Positions 35,752 to 48,052 of a stretch of DNA of 64,000 nt are shown here, in pieces (within the stretch, counting starts at the first letter, position 1; each line of letters opens with the position of its first letter). Position numbers and translations under genes: made by a program. Location of the stretch: assembly GCA_963969495.1 (NCBI GenBank), contig OZ018337.1:84852777-84916776 (forward strand). Direction: 5' to 3'. The DNA is from Ceratothoa steindachneri. Lineage: Eukaryota > Arthropoda > Malacostraca > Isopoda > Cymothoidae. The notes under the pieces were generated by a model. It did not search any database, had not been told where the DNA came from, and saw nothing but the letters and a program-made list of their open reading frames with translations.

Positions 35752-38700
35752 GTTTCTACAAATATGCGGCATAATGTGTGAAATTTGCGTCATTTATTTT
35801 GATATAAGAGTTCAATTAACTTAATTTCATGAACCGACCTGTCCCGAAAATGGTTTGCCCGAGGCGGATTGTACGGAAAGACTCTATCAAGTAACTATAA
35901 TAGTGGGAGCAGAGAGGAAGGGATTCATCATATGCATTCGAAAGTTTTATCATTTCTCATTACACTTTAATCTTAGATGTCAAACAATGCTTAGAAATTA
36001 TAAGGGTATATAGATATAATATCAAATTAGTTTGTGAAATTTAATTCAGCATATAAACAATGATGCAATGACTAAAAGAGAAATAGAAAACTTCGTGGTC
36101 ACGTTTAAAATGGCAATCTTTTTCTTGCCTTCAACAGCTTCGTCAGAGACCCATAAGAAGCATTTCTAATGCCTTAAAACAATCTTTCGCTATTCTCAAG
36201 ACAAATAAAGTAGCTCCAGTTAAAATACTTCAGTTAATGATATATACACAATCAAACACTTTCAATGTTCTTAAGCTAATTATATACACCATTAATTTGA
36301 AAGGTTCTCGCTCTCTTATAAATTTAAACTTATAGCTATTAGCTAGACTTATCAACAATGCAGTTAATTTTCAAACTATCTAATGAAACATCCTTGTTAG
36401 GTAAGTTCTTTTAACCAGACAGTCAATCCTTTAATTTATTTATCCATTTACGTCTTCGTCAATTTCTTTTATTCATCCAGTCAATTGTACTGTTTCGCTC
36501 TGTTGGTCTAGTAGTCAAGTGACTGTCAGCAATCCCTAATCCCTCCTGTCATGTAAGTTAGAAAGAACATTTATATTCATATTACGATAGTAGGAGTTTA
36601 GTACGCCTCCTGCTTTAAGGGGAGTAGAAACCACTTTGCGTAAACCTCGGTCATATTGGCTAGTAGACGAGAGTACTTCAATTTAATGTTTATCGCTAAT
36701 CAAATAAGGTCGCGATAAAAATACTTATCGGCAATTGGTGTGTTTACATGTAGCCTATTTGTTTATTTTTGTCATCGCTGTCGTTGTAATAGGCCTAGAT
36801 GCCAACCGGAATAGTCGAGTTTAGCATTGAGACAAGGATAGAAAGGTGATAAATATTTGTTTGTCATAGTTAAGTGTTAAATTTAAAAATATATGTTTAT
36901 TTTGGGATAATTCCTGTGTTTCCTTGTTATTCTTACGTGTTGAAGTAGCTCTTTATTAAGAACAAAACAACCGAATTACCACTCTTAGATCAAAGCCTAC
37001 TTCATCAAAGAAGTACCTCACGTACCACAAAGCATATCGCGACAAAAGTTGTGTCAGGAATGGAGTGATAAAAAAGGGCATCCTGCTACACTCGCTATCT
37101 TATATATAGACTTTATTATCTTATAAATGGATATAATTTGCAATAATTCAGCTTTATCTTATTGATCAACAAAATTCGTGATTTTATGCACATTAATTCT
37201 GGCAACAATAATTCTTGTAAGTTTCGTTGTTTAAATGGTAAACTTGGGTTAAATTTAAAATGATTAATTCTCATTATTTTAAACAAGATTCAAGCAAAAT
37301 GAGAGATATGTATATTTTTTACCCTGGATAAAGAAATGACAAATATCTTTTCGCTACATCCCTAAATTTGTTTGGTAATTAATCAAAATTTATTTACTTT
37401 CGACACCCATTTCATTCGGGCAAGATAGATTCCATCTGGATAATGATATTGACGCCTAAATAAGAATGCCAATCACTGGAACGTCACCATTAGAAGGAAA
37501 TGTGCAAAAAGATTGGCGGGACTGAGCTTTGTCCTTCTCCAAAAAGACAAGGATGTTTTTGATCCCAAGGGAAGTGTGACCAGTGGCGAGTCAGGAGAAT
37601 TTGGGTATAAAACCTCCGACGCCAGTTCCCCAAAATAAACACATGTGTTTTTCTCTAAGCGATGAAGGTGGGAGGGGATGGGGGCAGTCTCTAGTGTTCC
37701 GCATGTACATAAGCCCAGATTGAATCAACCATGTTTGAAAGGAGTCCTTGTAATTTGCATTTATACTTGGCCCAATTTTATCTTTTCCTCAAATCGTCCT
37801 AAGACCTCAAAATATTATCATACGATTCCTACAATGAAATCTCGCTATCTTGCATCATACCTGGTATTTTCCCTAAGAATCTGTTATTTTATGTCAAAGT
37901 GAAAAAGTATTTAGTTTTGAATCTTAAATATTTAAGATAATTTTCGATGATTATTTAGCGTTCATTTTTTAAGGTATGAAAAAATATACGATTTTTTTTT
38001 TTAAATATTATAGGAACTTATGAAAATTTATTGACTGCTGCAGCAATTACAGGGCAGATTATATCTTCAAGTACATTAAGAGTTTGAAATGTCAAAATTT
38101 CCTGTAATATTTTAATAGAGAACTTATGAACCTCTTTCACATTTTCATCATAAACCCTTGGCTAAAATTTTAAAGCACGCCTCAAAGGTTTATTATATAT
38201 TCAACATATTTAATCAAACTTTAGAATTTATCATATTATAAATGAGTATGAATGTTAATAACATGTATTTGGTATTATCTATGAATATTTTGATAATCGG
38301 TGGGAATTACTTAGTGTTTTAATAAATGGCGTGCAATTTCTAAAATGATGTTTTCAAAAAGCAGAATTTCACCAATAATATTTTTGTTTCGGCTTAAATT
38401 TATAATTATTGTCAAAATATGGTAAAATACATGCCACGCCGAATTATAACTTCAATTTAATATAAAGTGGAGCCTACTAAGTATTATAATATTTAACATT
38501 AAATACGTATATAATAAATTCTTTTACTACAAATCTCTAAATAAATATTCTCAATGGTTCCATAGAATGCGTAATAAATTTGGACAAGGGTGAACAAATA
38601 TTCTTTAATTTTTAACGATGGTAATTTGAGGTAGACAATAATAAATAGCATAAAGCTTCCGTGGATTTAATGATGTGAATAAGCGAGTAATTCTAAACGA

Positions 38701-41289
38701 TTTAAGGGTCATTTATGAGGAAACACAAAAGTTTGTTAATATAACTGCTGAATCATTCTCATATAAACATAAATAAACGAAGATCAATCGTATTATGGGA
38801 AGAAATTAGATTTTAATGGGCCAGTACATGCTTTGATAGGTTTAAAACTAATTTCACAGCTACTGAAATTTAATTACTCTTTAAGGCCATAAATGATCCC
38901 TCACAATATATTAATGCATTGGAATTTGTTTTTCACTTGACCTGCAACGTTAAAGAGAGACACGCGTGATATGGTGCGCTTCTTTGAATTCCATGACTAA
39001 AGTTTTGAAACCAATTACAATTTTAACAATAAATTGTATATTCTTGCGTTCCCGGCTCTAGAAAATTAAAATGGTTCGCCTGGAATTTGTGTTTACACGG
39101 ATAGACTTTTCAAGATGCGCAGAAGTCTTTTCATATCCAATTAATTTAATTCACGGAACGAGAAGACATGATGCACCGCATGCTTGAAATCCCCCTTTTC
39201 TCCCCCCCTCTACCTCTACATCATCTTAAAGTCAATTTGGCCCTTCCTTCTTCGCCGACGGGAGACTCATTTGGAAGCCTCTTTCCTATTGGACTTCAAG
39301 TTTTCACTCTCTTTCCATTATTAATTCACAGTAATCATTAATATTTATTTCCCATCACTATAGGTTGTAAGGCTTAATAATTATTAATTCATGAAATAAG
39401 TAAGGCAGCAGTTTCAACAGTCAAGCGATGATATTCACTGCCATAGGAATTAAAGGATTTTTAATACCATCTTTCATAAGTTATGATTTCATTTGGGACA
39501 TTATTAATATCGTCTCATCAATAATTTCCATGAAATAATTTAGAGTAATTGTATAAATAAATTCAGCTTCCTCCAAGTTTACCCTGATCAATCAATGCCC
39601 TCGTTGGTTTCGGAGATGAATAAAACCAAATACTATTTCCTACTGGAAAACAATTTCAGTTTAGTTTTAGTCGTCCCTACATGTTCAACCTCACTGGAAA
39701 TTAAATCATTTATAGTGGAATTTTTGAGTAAATTTCAACGACTTAGTGAAAAACAATTAGTCAATTGACAAATTAATAAAAAACATAATTAAAAAAATAC
39801 GTTTAATTTGGCATGCCGTTAATACATAATGGGAAATGGTAAAAGAAATCAGCAGAAATTAAAATTGGTTTAAAGAGTTGAGTTGGGTTTGGGTATGAGG
39901 AAGTATCCATGACATTTATGCCCTTTAATAAAGTTGTAAAAGAAAACCTTTTAGAGTATCACCTAATCAAAACGTAATTGAATCTTTTGTTGAACTTACT
40001 ATAGTGATTAATGGTAAATGATGATGAAGATTATTATGAAACTACTTTGAGGAACAAATAGAGATTGTTTGCGTTATAGTCAAATCGGTTCTTAAGAAAG
40101 CATTTGCCTCCCATCGAACGGAGGCAAACAATAAGACTATCCCGTAAATTCGATCTTAGACAAACCCAAATCATTTTAACAAATACATTCATATTTTTCC
40201 TTAAAATTTACATTACTCGAGGCCTTCGACGCCTGAAATGTTTGCAATATCTTACTAAATCAACGTAGTGAATATAAGTAAATTTAAAATTCGTGGAGGT
40301 TAACGAAGTTGATTACGTCATAACTAGGTCTAAATCCTCAATTACATAGGTAACTTGTGTTTATTATAAAGTATATAATACTTTGAAGTATTTGAAATTT
40401 TGAGGCGAATTGTAAATTGCTTGATATTAATATTTCAGGGACGGTAGGATGCAGATGATGGATATTGATTTATTTCGATAACTGGGGCATTGATTTCCGG
40501 GATTTGGGCCTGGTCCTTTTTATTAAGCTCTATTAACGTTGCAGAGGACATTCTGATTTCATGTGATACTATGAAATTATTTGGAAAATATATAAAGAAA
40601 CAAGATTTTTGCTTCCCAGTTGACGAAGTTCAATGAAGTAGGAAAAGTAAAGAATTTTGTGCTTAAAATTTCAATCTTCTATTTCTTGGTTTTAATTCAA
40701 AAACACAAAAAATATTTAATAATTATGGAAGAAAGGTTATACGCAATATATTCAGCTTCGTAACGGAACAATTACATATAGTTTAAAGAGAAAACGCGTA
40801 AATTAAGCGTGAAGGAATTTTACAATATCATTACAGAAATACACTTCAACAAAATGGAAAAGACCCTTCGCGCCCACACGAAGGTACATCCATATGACTT
40901 ACAACATCTAGACCACCAATACCACATAGCCTCACTCTTTCATACACATATAATGTAACCTTCTTCCATCTAAAGTAAATAAATCTCTTAATCTAATAAA
41001 ACAAATGTTTTAACATTGTACATATACAAATACCTGCGAATTACTAATTAATCCACTATTTGACTCTTACTCGATTATTAGATTCAATAATCAGTGATAT
41101 AAAAGAGGGAAAAGATGAAACACGACACACCTTTAATTTTTAATTTTGAAATGTATCTCCCAGACGTCGAACCTCAAAAGGGAGCCTGAGGCTGGTTACT
41201 ATAACCCTACATCGTTGTTTATGCGTGGTAAGCAAAAACAACATGTTTTCAATGCATCACGATAAAAGATGAAGAATATTGTCTACAAA
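35752..41289. other. No gene recognised (right arm, inner part)
   Basis: Mirror of 23829-29366, including the 74-codon ORF at 37678-37902. An open stretch at about 40802-40950 could be a short coding fragment, family unknown. Confidence 0.55.
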
Positions 41290-42468
41290 ATAAGTGTTGT
41301 GATCTAGTATTGTTTAAAAAAGAATTTAAGGATTTCAACCTGTATCTTGCTTATGGTGTTTTGTTACCAGCTGATCAAAAGGGAGCCTTAGAAGCAGTAG
41401 GAATGACAATGCTAGACATCGGATATTGTGAGGCCGCTATGGGAGGTGTCATTCATTTGATTAGATGTAAGGTGATTTTAGGCAGACACATTCCCGTGAT
41501 CCCAAATGGAACCAGGGCACATCAGGTCATAGCTTGCCTAAAATCCTCTTCTTACTGTTGGAATATTATAACACTGTCTCAAAACACAACAATAAGAGCA
41601 GAACTCTTTGGTGATTGACTTCCAGCAGAATTTGCCAAAAAGATTCTGACACTAGGAAATGACAAAGTACCTCTTGATGCTGATAGTGGAATAGAAATAT
41701 TTCCTGTCTGCATAGTTATTAATAATATTGATAATATCAAAGTAAAGACATTACACAATCTTAAACAAAAACTAAAAAACTAAAACAGGCTGAGTATAAG
41801 AGCTATATTAGCTCCAAAGAAAAACACTCAGTAGAATCAATAAATATGTACTTTTTCTTATCTCAAAACGTCAACAAATTTACAAGTTAGTTGATACAAC
41901 TTGGGATCAAGATCAAATTCTCGATTATTCTACAGAGTTCCTAAACTCTCTAAAACCTCTGGAAATATTTACTCACAAACATTAATTGAACGTAGGTAAA
42001 TCGAAATAATGTTGATGCGCAATTTGGAGCTCCCCAAATACTTTGTAATGGCACTTGGCTGGTGGTAAAGAATTTCATGTCATATATCATAGAGGTAAAT
42101 ATTCTGACTGGAAGTGGAAAAATAGAAGAGTCTTCATTCACAGAATACCCCTAAATCAATCAAGATCAGAATTGCCATTTATATTCAGAAGAATACCTTT
42201 CCCAATCCGTGTAAAGTTTTCAATATGAACTTTTAAAAAATCGTAAAGTAACACTATTTTAATGGCATAGTTGTAATTAGAGGAACCCTGTTTGACTTAT
42301 AGTCAAGCAGAGCTTAATTGCTCGAGATTTAGAAGCAAAATTAATCTGGTTGTCTCTGATCCACAAGGAAAAACTATAATAGGAGAAAAATAAGGGTAAA
42401 AGATCAAATCCCCCTTACTTTATTTCAGAACGCAGATTTTACCCGGGCAACGACGGGTATTCTGCTAG
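41290..42468 (+). pseudogene. Helitron helicase C-terminal remnant (right copy)
   Basis: Pif1-family helicase end of a rolling-circle Helitron. The ORF 41310-41618 has KGALEAVGMTMLDI, GRHIPVIPNGTRAHQVIAC and LKSSSYCWN, the middle helicase motifs; the usual GDFRQ just before is degraded to CKVILGRH. Later frames give FAKKILTLGNDKVPLD, RAILAPKKN, LMRNLELP, LCNGTWLVVKNF, RRIPFPIRVKF and LEEPCLTYSQAELNCSRFRSKINL, in family order, with many stops. The REP/nuclease half is absent. The 3' end has a hairpin and a CTAG terminus, consistent with a canonical Helitron end. Confidence 0.8.
42441..42458 (+). repeat. Helitron-type 3' hairpin (right)
   Basis: ACCCGGGCAACGACGGGT forms a short stem and lies six bases before CTAG at 42465-42468, the expected arrangement at a Helitron 3' end. 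Confidence 0.55.
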
Positions 42469-42523
42469 ATTATATATATATTTTATATATATATATATAC
42501 ATATATATAGATAATCTAGCAGA
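42461..42523. repeat. AT-rich palindrome at the Helitron end (right)
   Basis: TCTGCTAGATTAT at the left end pairs with ATAATCTAGCAGA at the right end; the intervening sequence is nearly pure AT alternation, so the whole 63 bases can fold into one hairpin with few mismatches. It overlaps the CTAG terminus of the Helitron. Confidence 0.75.
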
Positions 42524-45117
42524 TTATATATATACTCTCAAGATAGAATAGTTGAAATTCTTTTCCGGATTAATATGAAGTTATAATTGAATTTCAAAGA
42601 TTTCAGAGTTCAGTTTATTTATGTCTAATTATAATCCTGCATTTTCATATATCTTTTTTATGACAATTTTAATTGAATTTCTTTTTCTATAAAGTCTTTA
42701 TTCTTTGTAAACATGTAAGATTTTAAGAATGTTATACAGCTATAAATGTTAAAAAATTCCAGTCGATAGATATCACCTCACTCTTTTACCACACTTGCTT
42801 GTAAGGGGAATTTAAACTAACCTAGCTAACTAGTTTTTTCTAGTTAAAAGCAGTTAGTAATTAAAGGAGACCTTTCATAGATGTCTTTTTATAAACAAAT
42901 GTATATATTTCAAGAACATTCTCGGCCACCATCACAAGGCATTGAAAAATCTATAAAACTTTACTATCCAACTTTCAATTTCTGATACCACTTTGATCAA
43001 GTAGATTTCCCGTGTGGTTCGCCTCTTTCGTTGTAACGCACAATGAAGCCTTGGGATAATATTTTTCCCTTGCTTTGTACTTTCTTGAGCCGGTCTTTCT
43101 TATCATTTTTATGAATCTTTACCTTTAACGAAATAGTTGGGCCTTTTTCAGCGTAAATTTGAAACATGAGTCCGGGCTTCCGTTTTCAAACAAACAAATA
43201 AAACAAATATGTCATTTATTTGTACCTTTATGGAGCCATAAAAGCTCATACATAGTGAGTCTTATTGTGTATAAGAATAGTTTAGGGGCAACTCCTCTAA
43301 TATTTTCAAGCTAATTTAAGTTTATTTTACTAAATATTCCTCAAATTTCTAATTCTTCGAAGTGACAGAACAAAGGGGCTCCCCAAATACCGCTGAAAGG
43401 AGTGACATGATAAACGAGTGAAATATAAAAGTCTGAAATTAATAATTCAAAAAAGATTTCAAAAGTTATAAATATTATAATTAAAATTGTGGCAATGGGT
43501 CAGGTTAGTTCAGACTTGGCCTAATTTTGGCCTCATTGAGAGCCTGAGAATGTTCCTCTTGGCATAGTGAGATTGTGGATTTGATTTATACCTGATAGAA
43601 CCAACAAAGTTATGGTAAATCTCACTCCACGATGTGTAGCACAGCCATAAAGGTCTGACCTACCACACGTATTTTTAAGAGGGATTTATTTTCACCCTAT
43701 ATAAATTATCCATTTTTTATTTTCTTTAAAAGTTAAAATAGATAAATTTTATAATTGTTATGGTAATAATCTTGTCCTTCCTTGGAACTTTACCTGCAAA
43801 TCTCTCTCTTGTCCTATTTTACCCCTTTTGCTGTTACTATATAGAAACTCACCCAATAAATATAATAGTTCTTTTCTATATTACTCTCTCTCTCTTTCTC
43901 TTTCTCTTCTTCACTCAGAACAAGATATGAGGCTCTGATCCTTTGGAAAGCGAAATAATCTGATAATCCTTGTCAGAAATTCAGTGTCATGTGATCCAAT
44001 GAATCCGCAGGTGAGAAAAATCCCCGTGCCCTTAAACCTCCACCCTTACTAATCATCTCAAAGTGTTGGATTTTTGGAGTCCATTGAGTTATTTGGTCTT
44101 TTGAATTCCTTCGGACCTCATATTTTACCCGTAAACTAAATTCAAATTTATAGATATATCCGTAATTTTAGCAACAATTCTTATGAGAAGAATTTACACA
44201 TAAAATAATTAAACTCAGGAATCATTGCGGTTGATAACTAGATGGAGTATTTACATTCATAAAAATACCCCCCTCATTTTCATATATTTTAATTCTGGCA
44301 TGTTTTCCAGTGACATGCATCGAAGCCAAATTCTTTCTCTTTCCCCTTATAATAAGAATTTTCTGCTTAATTGCAAAAAAGTGGTTTTAGGATGAAGCAG
44401 AATATTATTTTGTCGATTTTAAAATTTTCATAATCAATAGTTTGTTAAAATATCTCAATCCCATAAATCTTCTAGAAATGAAACCTTTTGAAGGGAGATT
44501 TAATCCTATTATTATTTTTTAGCCATCGTTTTCTTTTTCAGCCTTTCCGAATATTACAAAAATCGGCTTAATGAACACGATTATGGGATCATTAGTGCAT
44601 TAGTTTACGTAATATACCGTAAAGCAACAAATTGCATTTCTTATTAATATATATATATGTATATTTTCATTCAAGCTCTGATTAATCTATTAAGAAACAT
44701 GTAGTTTTCTCAAATCATTAGGGCATATCGCCTTCGGAGTACTCGAGTCCATCACAATAAACTTAATTTTATTACCTTTATTGAATTTATTATATGATGT
44801 GTAAAATGAAGACACTTTTACCTTATAAAGCGCATACTGATTTCAGGATTTCATATATTTTAATAGCTTTCGATTTATATTGAACACATCCATTAGAATC
44901 CTGAGCAACTTATTCATTAACAAGCCCAATGAATCACACAAAAGTCAAGGTCTACCAAGACTTTAGGCTAAGGCTGTACCGGCTATTTCAAATATCCTGT
45001 TACACCTGTTACGACGTTCTCAACAAAGGGCACAAAAATAGATTTGATTAAGTAAGAAAGTTTTTTATTGTTTAACATAAATGTGTGTGTATACATTGTT
45101 GTAGTAATCAATAGGGC
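42524..45117. other. No gene recognised (right arm)
   Basis: Mirror of 20000-22594, including the (CT)n run near 43880-43910. Confidence 0.6.
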
Positions 45118-45862
45118 CGCCCCGGTCGGCAAGCTAAACTAAATGCTAGAACTGAAGGCCAAACCCATGCTGGCCCACTCGTGATTGACGAAGCTTGTTC
45201 ACTGCTATGGTGAATTTTGCAGAAATTTCCTTCGACTTGTGCCTACCAGCTATAGTCGATGGAATTGAGGTCTGTCGAATGCAGCGGCCAAAAAGTCCCT
45301 AGAGCATAAAATTTTTTGGTTTGACCCCAACTACTCTTGCACTGGCTTAGCTGTGTAAGTCAATGGACCGTCCGGTTGAAAGACGTATTTTTCCTTCTTT
45401 GTCATCAGTTCCTCTAAGGGCATGACTTCCGTTGCCAATATGTCTCCGTAAACAACAGCAAACCACACCACTGGCATCTTCTCGCTATTCTATACTACGA
45501 CTCCTAGCTTGCTAATGGATGGTGGCCCGTATCAGACCTTGTTGACATGATGTCTGATGCTTAGCGGCCAAAAGTGCTTCAAGCATGATAAGTTTATGTT
45601 TGACCCCAACTACTCTTGCACTGGCTTGGCTGTGTAAGTCAATAGACCGTCCTGTTGAAATACGTATTTTTCCTTCTTTTTCATCAGTTTCTCCAAGGGC
45701 ATGACTTCCGTTGCCAATATGGCTCCGTAAACAACAGCAAACCACACCGCTGGCATATTCTCGCCATTCTAAGCTACGTCTCCTTGTTTGTTCATGGATG
45801 GTGGGCACTTGGTCGTTGACCCGTAACGGACTTCGTTGGCATGTTGGATGATGCTTAGCAGG
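45118..45862 (-). pseudogene. Mariner transposase fragments in tandem (right copy)
   Basis: On the minus strand, each of two imperfect tandem units encodes KYVFQxDGxLTYTAKPVQE followed by a stop and LGSN, the mariner catalytic block containing the second Asp. The downstream unit goes on through HSTDLNSIDYSW, the PDLNP-type block, and NHEWASMG near the C-terminus. Multiple stops and frame changes. It abuts the truncated 5' side of the Maverick ATPase and runs on the opposite strand. Confidence 0.68.
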
Positions 45863-45876
45863 GCGTCAGAGGAAGC

Positions 45877-46339
45877 GTGAAAGAGAGTGTGATTTTTTTA
45901 AACAGTAAGAATGTCACAGAGAGGGACAAAGTTTTATCTCTCGATGGAAAAAATCATACATTTCGTATTTTAGAGGACTTAATGCAGAAGATAGATGCAA
46001 ATATATCAGAGATATTTACAGTTACCTCCAACCATAAGAATATCACCATATTCCTAGTGGCTTAAAATCTATTTTATAAAAATTCTTATACATGTGCGCA
46101 ATATAGCCTTAAATTGTCACAATCTAGTTTTATTTAACCAGAGGAGAGACATCTCTCAGATAAATATATTTGCTGGACGAATAATGCTGGGTGAACGTAA
46201 GAGTTTAATGAAAATATATAAAGAATCAGTCTCTAAACCATATGGCTACCTGCTCTGCGACTTTAGCCCGATAACACTGCACGATTTTCCTTACGAACCT
46301 GTATATTTTCAAACGAAGTCGAAACCGTATATCTTTTAG
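45877..46339 (+). pseudogene. Maverick packaging ATPase, C-terminal part (right copy)
   Basis: FtsK/HerA-type genome-packaging ATPase of Polintons. The first frame (45877-46065) has the Walker B-like RILEDLMQKID and the family block TSNHKNITIFLV. After a stop and a frame change the second (46094-46339) continues with RNIALNCHNLVLFNQRRD, SQINIFAGRI and SKPYGYLLCDFSPITLH, matching the conserved C-terminal half. The N-terminal part with Walker A is missing; the sequence upstream is mariner-derived and runs on the opposite strand, so that insertion or a deletion probably removed it. Confidence 0.73.
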
Positions 46340-46848
46340 AATGAACCATAAAATGAAAACATATGCTTATCTCTTCCATGCCTTCCCTACACTCTCTAAA
46401 AAGATGAAAAAATCAATCATAAGAAGCATGGATAGTGCTTTGGTCAAATGTGTCTTAATCTAATGAAAGGTAATTTTCCATTGACAGCATCTCAGAAACC
46501 AAAGATATAACCATTCAGACAGTTAATAAAAATATGTTAGCTCGAAAGCCAAGTTTTATACGTTCAAAGAAAAATATAATTAATCAGCATGGAGGATCGT
46601 TTCTACCAATCTTATTTCCTGTTCTAACACATTTTCTCTCCAAGCTTCTAACATAAGAAAAAAATTATTGTTTATCTCGAAAAAGGGAAAGAGCTACGCT
46701 CAAACTTAATACCATCTCAAGAAAGAGTTTTATCTTTCGAGATAGTAGGATTCGAAGTAAGTTAACTAAAGTTATTGTATGTCCCATTTGAATAAGGTGG
46801 GTTTCTATATGTGATTTTGATAAGTCCTAGACATTGTGCCCACTCGAG

Positions 46849-47211
46849 TGGCAGCTGGCAGGACTTCCCCCCTATGGTACCAAATGAGGCCTTTTCCTTT
46901 TGTTGTTGTTTTCGCGAATACTTTTTGTTCGATTTTACATAGAATTGTTTTTTATTTTTAGGGGATGTTGTTTTCTTTAAATATAATTGTCTGAGTGTTT
47001 CATATTTTGATTGATAGTATTCATAAGATAGGACTAATTGTATATAAATAAGTAACTAGATCTCTTGTAAATATTTACCCCATATTCTTTGGTAAGTAAA
47101 GGACTGTACATACAATCCCTTTTATTTCTCCCTCGCATTCTCACGTCCGAATAAGTGTAGGAAGCGAGTTCAGCCGACTGGGGTTAGAGTCTAGATTTTC
47201 GGCCCACTACA
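46849..47211. mobile_element. Possible solo LTR (right copy)
   Basis: A 363-base block starting TGGCAG and ending CCCACTACA, i.e. TG...CA, with a TATA-like TATATAAATA near 47041 and a more GC-balanced 3' third than its surroundings. It interrupts the stretch between the Maverick ATPase and integrase. The bases GAG occur on both sides, but a clean 4-5 bp duplication depends on shifting the start by two bases. No internal retroelement sequence is adjacent. Confidence 0.3.
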
Positions 47212-47544
47212 GAGTGTCACTCGCTTGAGTCATTAAGATTTGTGAGAAAAAAGTTTAAGTTTACCCAAGATACAAATAATATTTCATCAAAGCACAATTC
47301 TTTGATATATATGTTTATTTAAATACTGGAACATACAAAAAAAACTTCTGATATTAATTTAATCCATCTCTTTTTAAGCAGAGAATCATTAAATGTGTAC
47401 AAAGTAATAATGTTGCAAACATGTATGAAATTCTAATTGAAATTATCTATTCTAAACTAGATGTAGAGTAAAATTACATTTTATATAAGAGTGTAAGCTA
47501 GTCAGATATTCAGTTAAAAAAACACCGTCGATTGTTATGCTTAT

Positions 47545-48052
47545 ATACATCTTCGAGTCTACCAACATCTTTTGCTGGGGTAAATCGACTTCACCAATCT
47601 GTTAAAATGATTGCCAAAAGATCTGATGTGGAAAGCTTTCCATTCGAAAAAGATTCAAGGCACTACAGAAATTCGGTAACTAGAGTTAACTGTGATGTCC
47701 AAATATGAAAGGTTTAATTATGGTGTACGCTACATACTTTTTGTAATTGACATATATTCTAGATATCTCTGGGTAATTTCTAGAAAGCAGAAGACAGACC
47801 AGGTAGTGTCAAATGCTGTAAGAAATCTCATTGAAGAATCCATATGGATTTCAGGTTATATATGTTCGTATGATAAGGGAGATTTTAAAGGAAATATAAT
47901 GAAACGTTTATTAAGCGAATGTAAGATTAAAATTTATCATGTTTACTCTCTAAACAAAGCTAGTCTTGTAGAGCGGGTACAAAGAACAATAAAAGAAAGA
48001 CTTTTCAGATACTTTACTTTTATTAATACCTGGAAATACATCCATGTGTTAC
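47545..48052 (+). pseudogene. Maverick integrase, 5' part (right copy)
   Basis: Retroviral-type DDE integrase of a Maverick/Polinton. The N-terminal part is readable from about 47545 (FAGVNRLHQSVK). A frame change follows, then the catalytic core in the ORF at 47692-48165: FVIDIYSRYLWV (first Asp), SYDKGDF (second Asp), and NKASLVERVQRTIKERL (Glu), ending at TWKYIHVLL. Beyond this the frame runs into GC-rich sequence unrelated to integrase, so the last ~37 codons of that ORF belong to the inserted element. The rest of the integrase resumes at 50160. Confidence 0.78.

Noticed and set aside
36501..37090. TGTTGG...CTACA block as a copia/BEL-type LTR
   Set aside because: Start and end dinucleotides fit, but no target-site duplication matches and no internal retroelement is adjacent; the limits are guesses.
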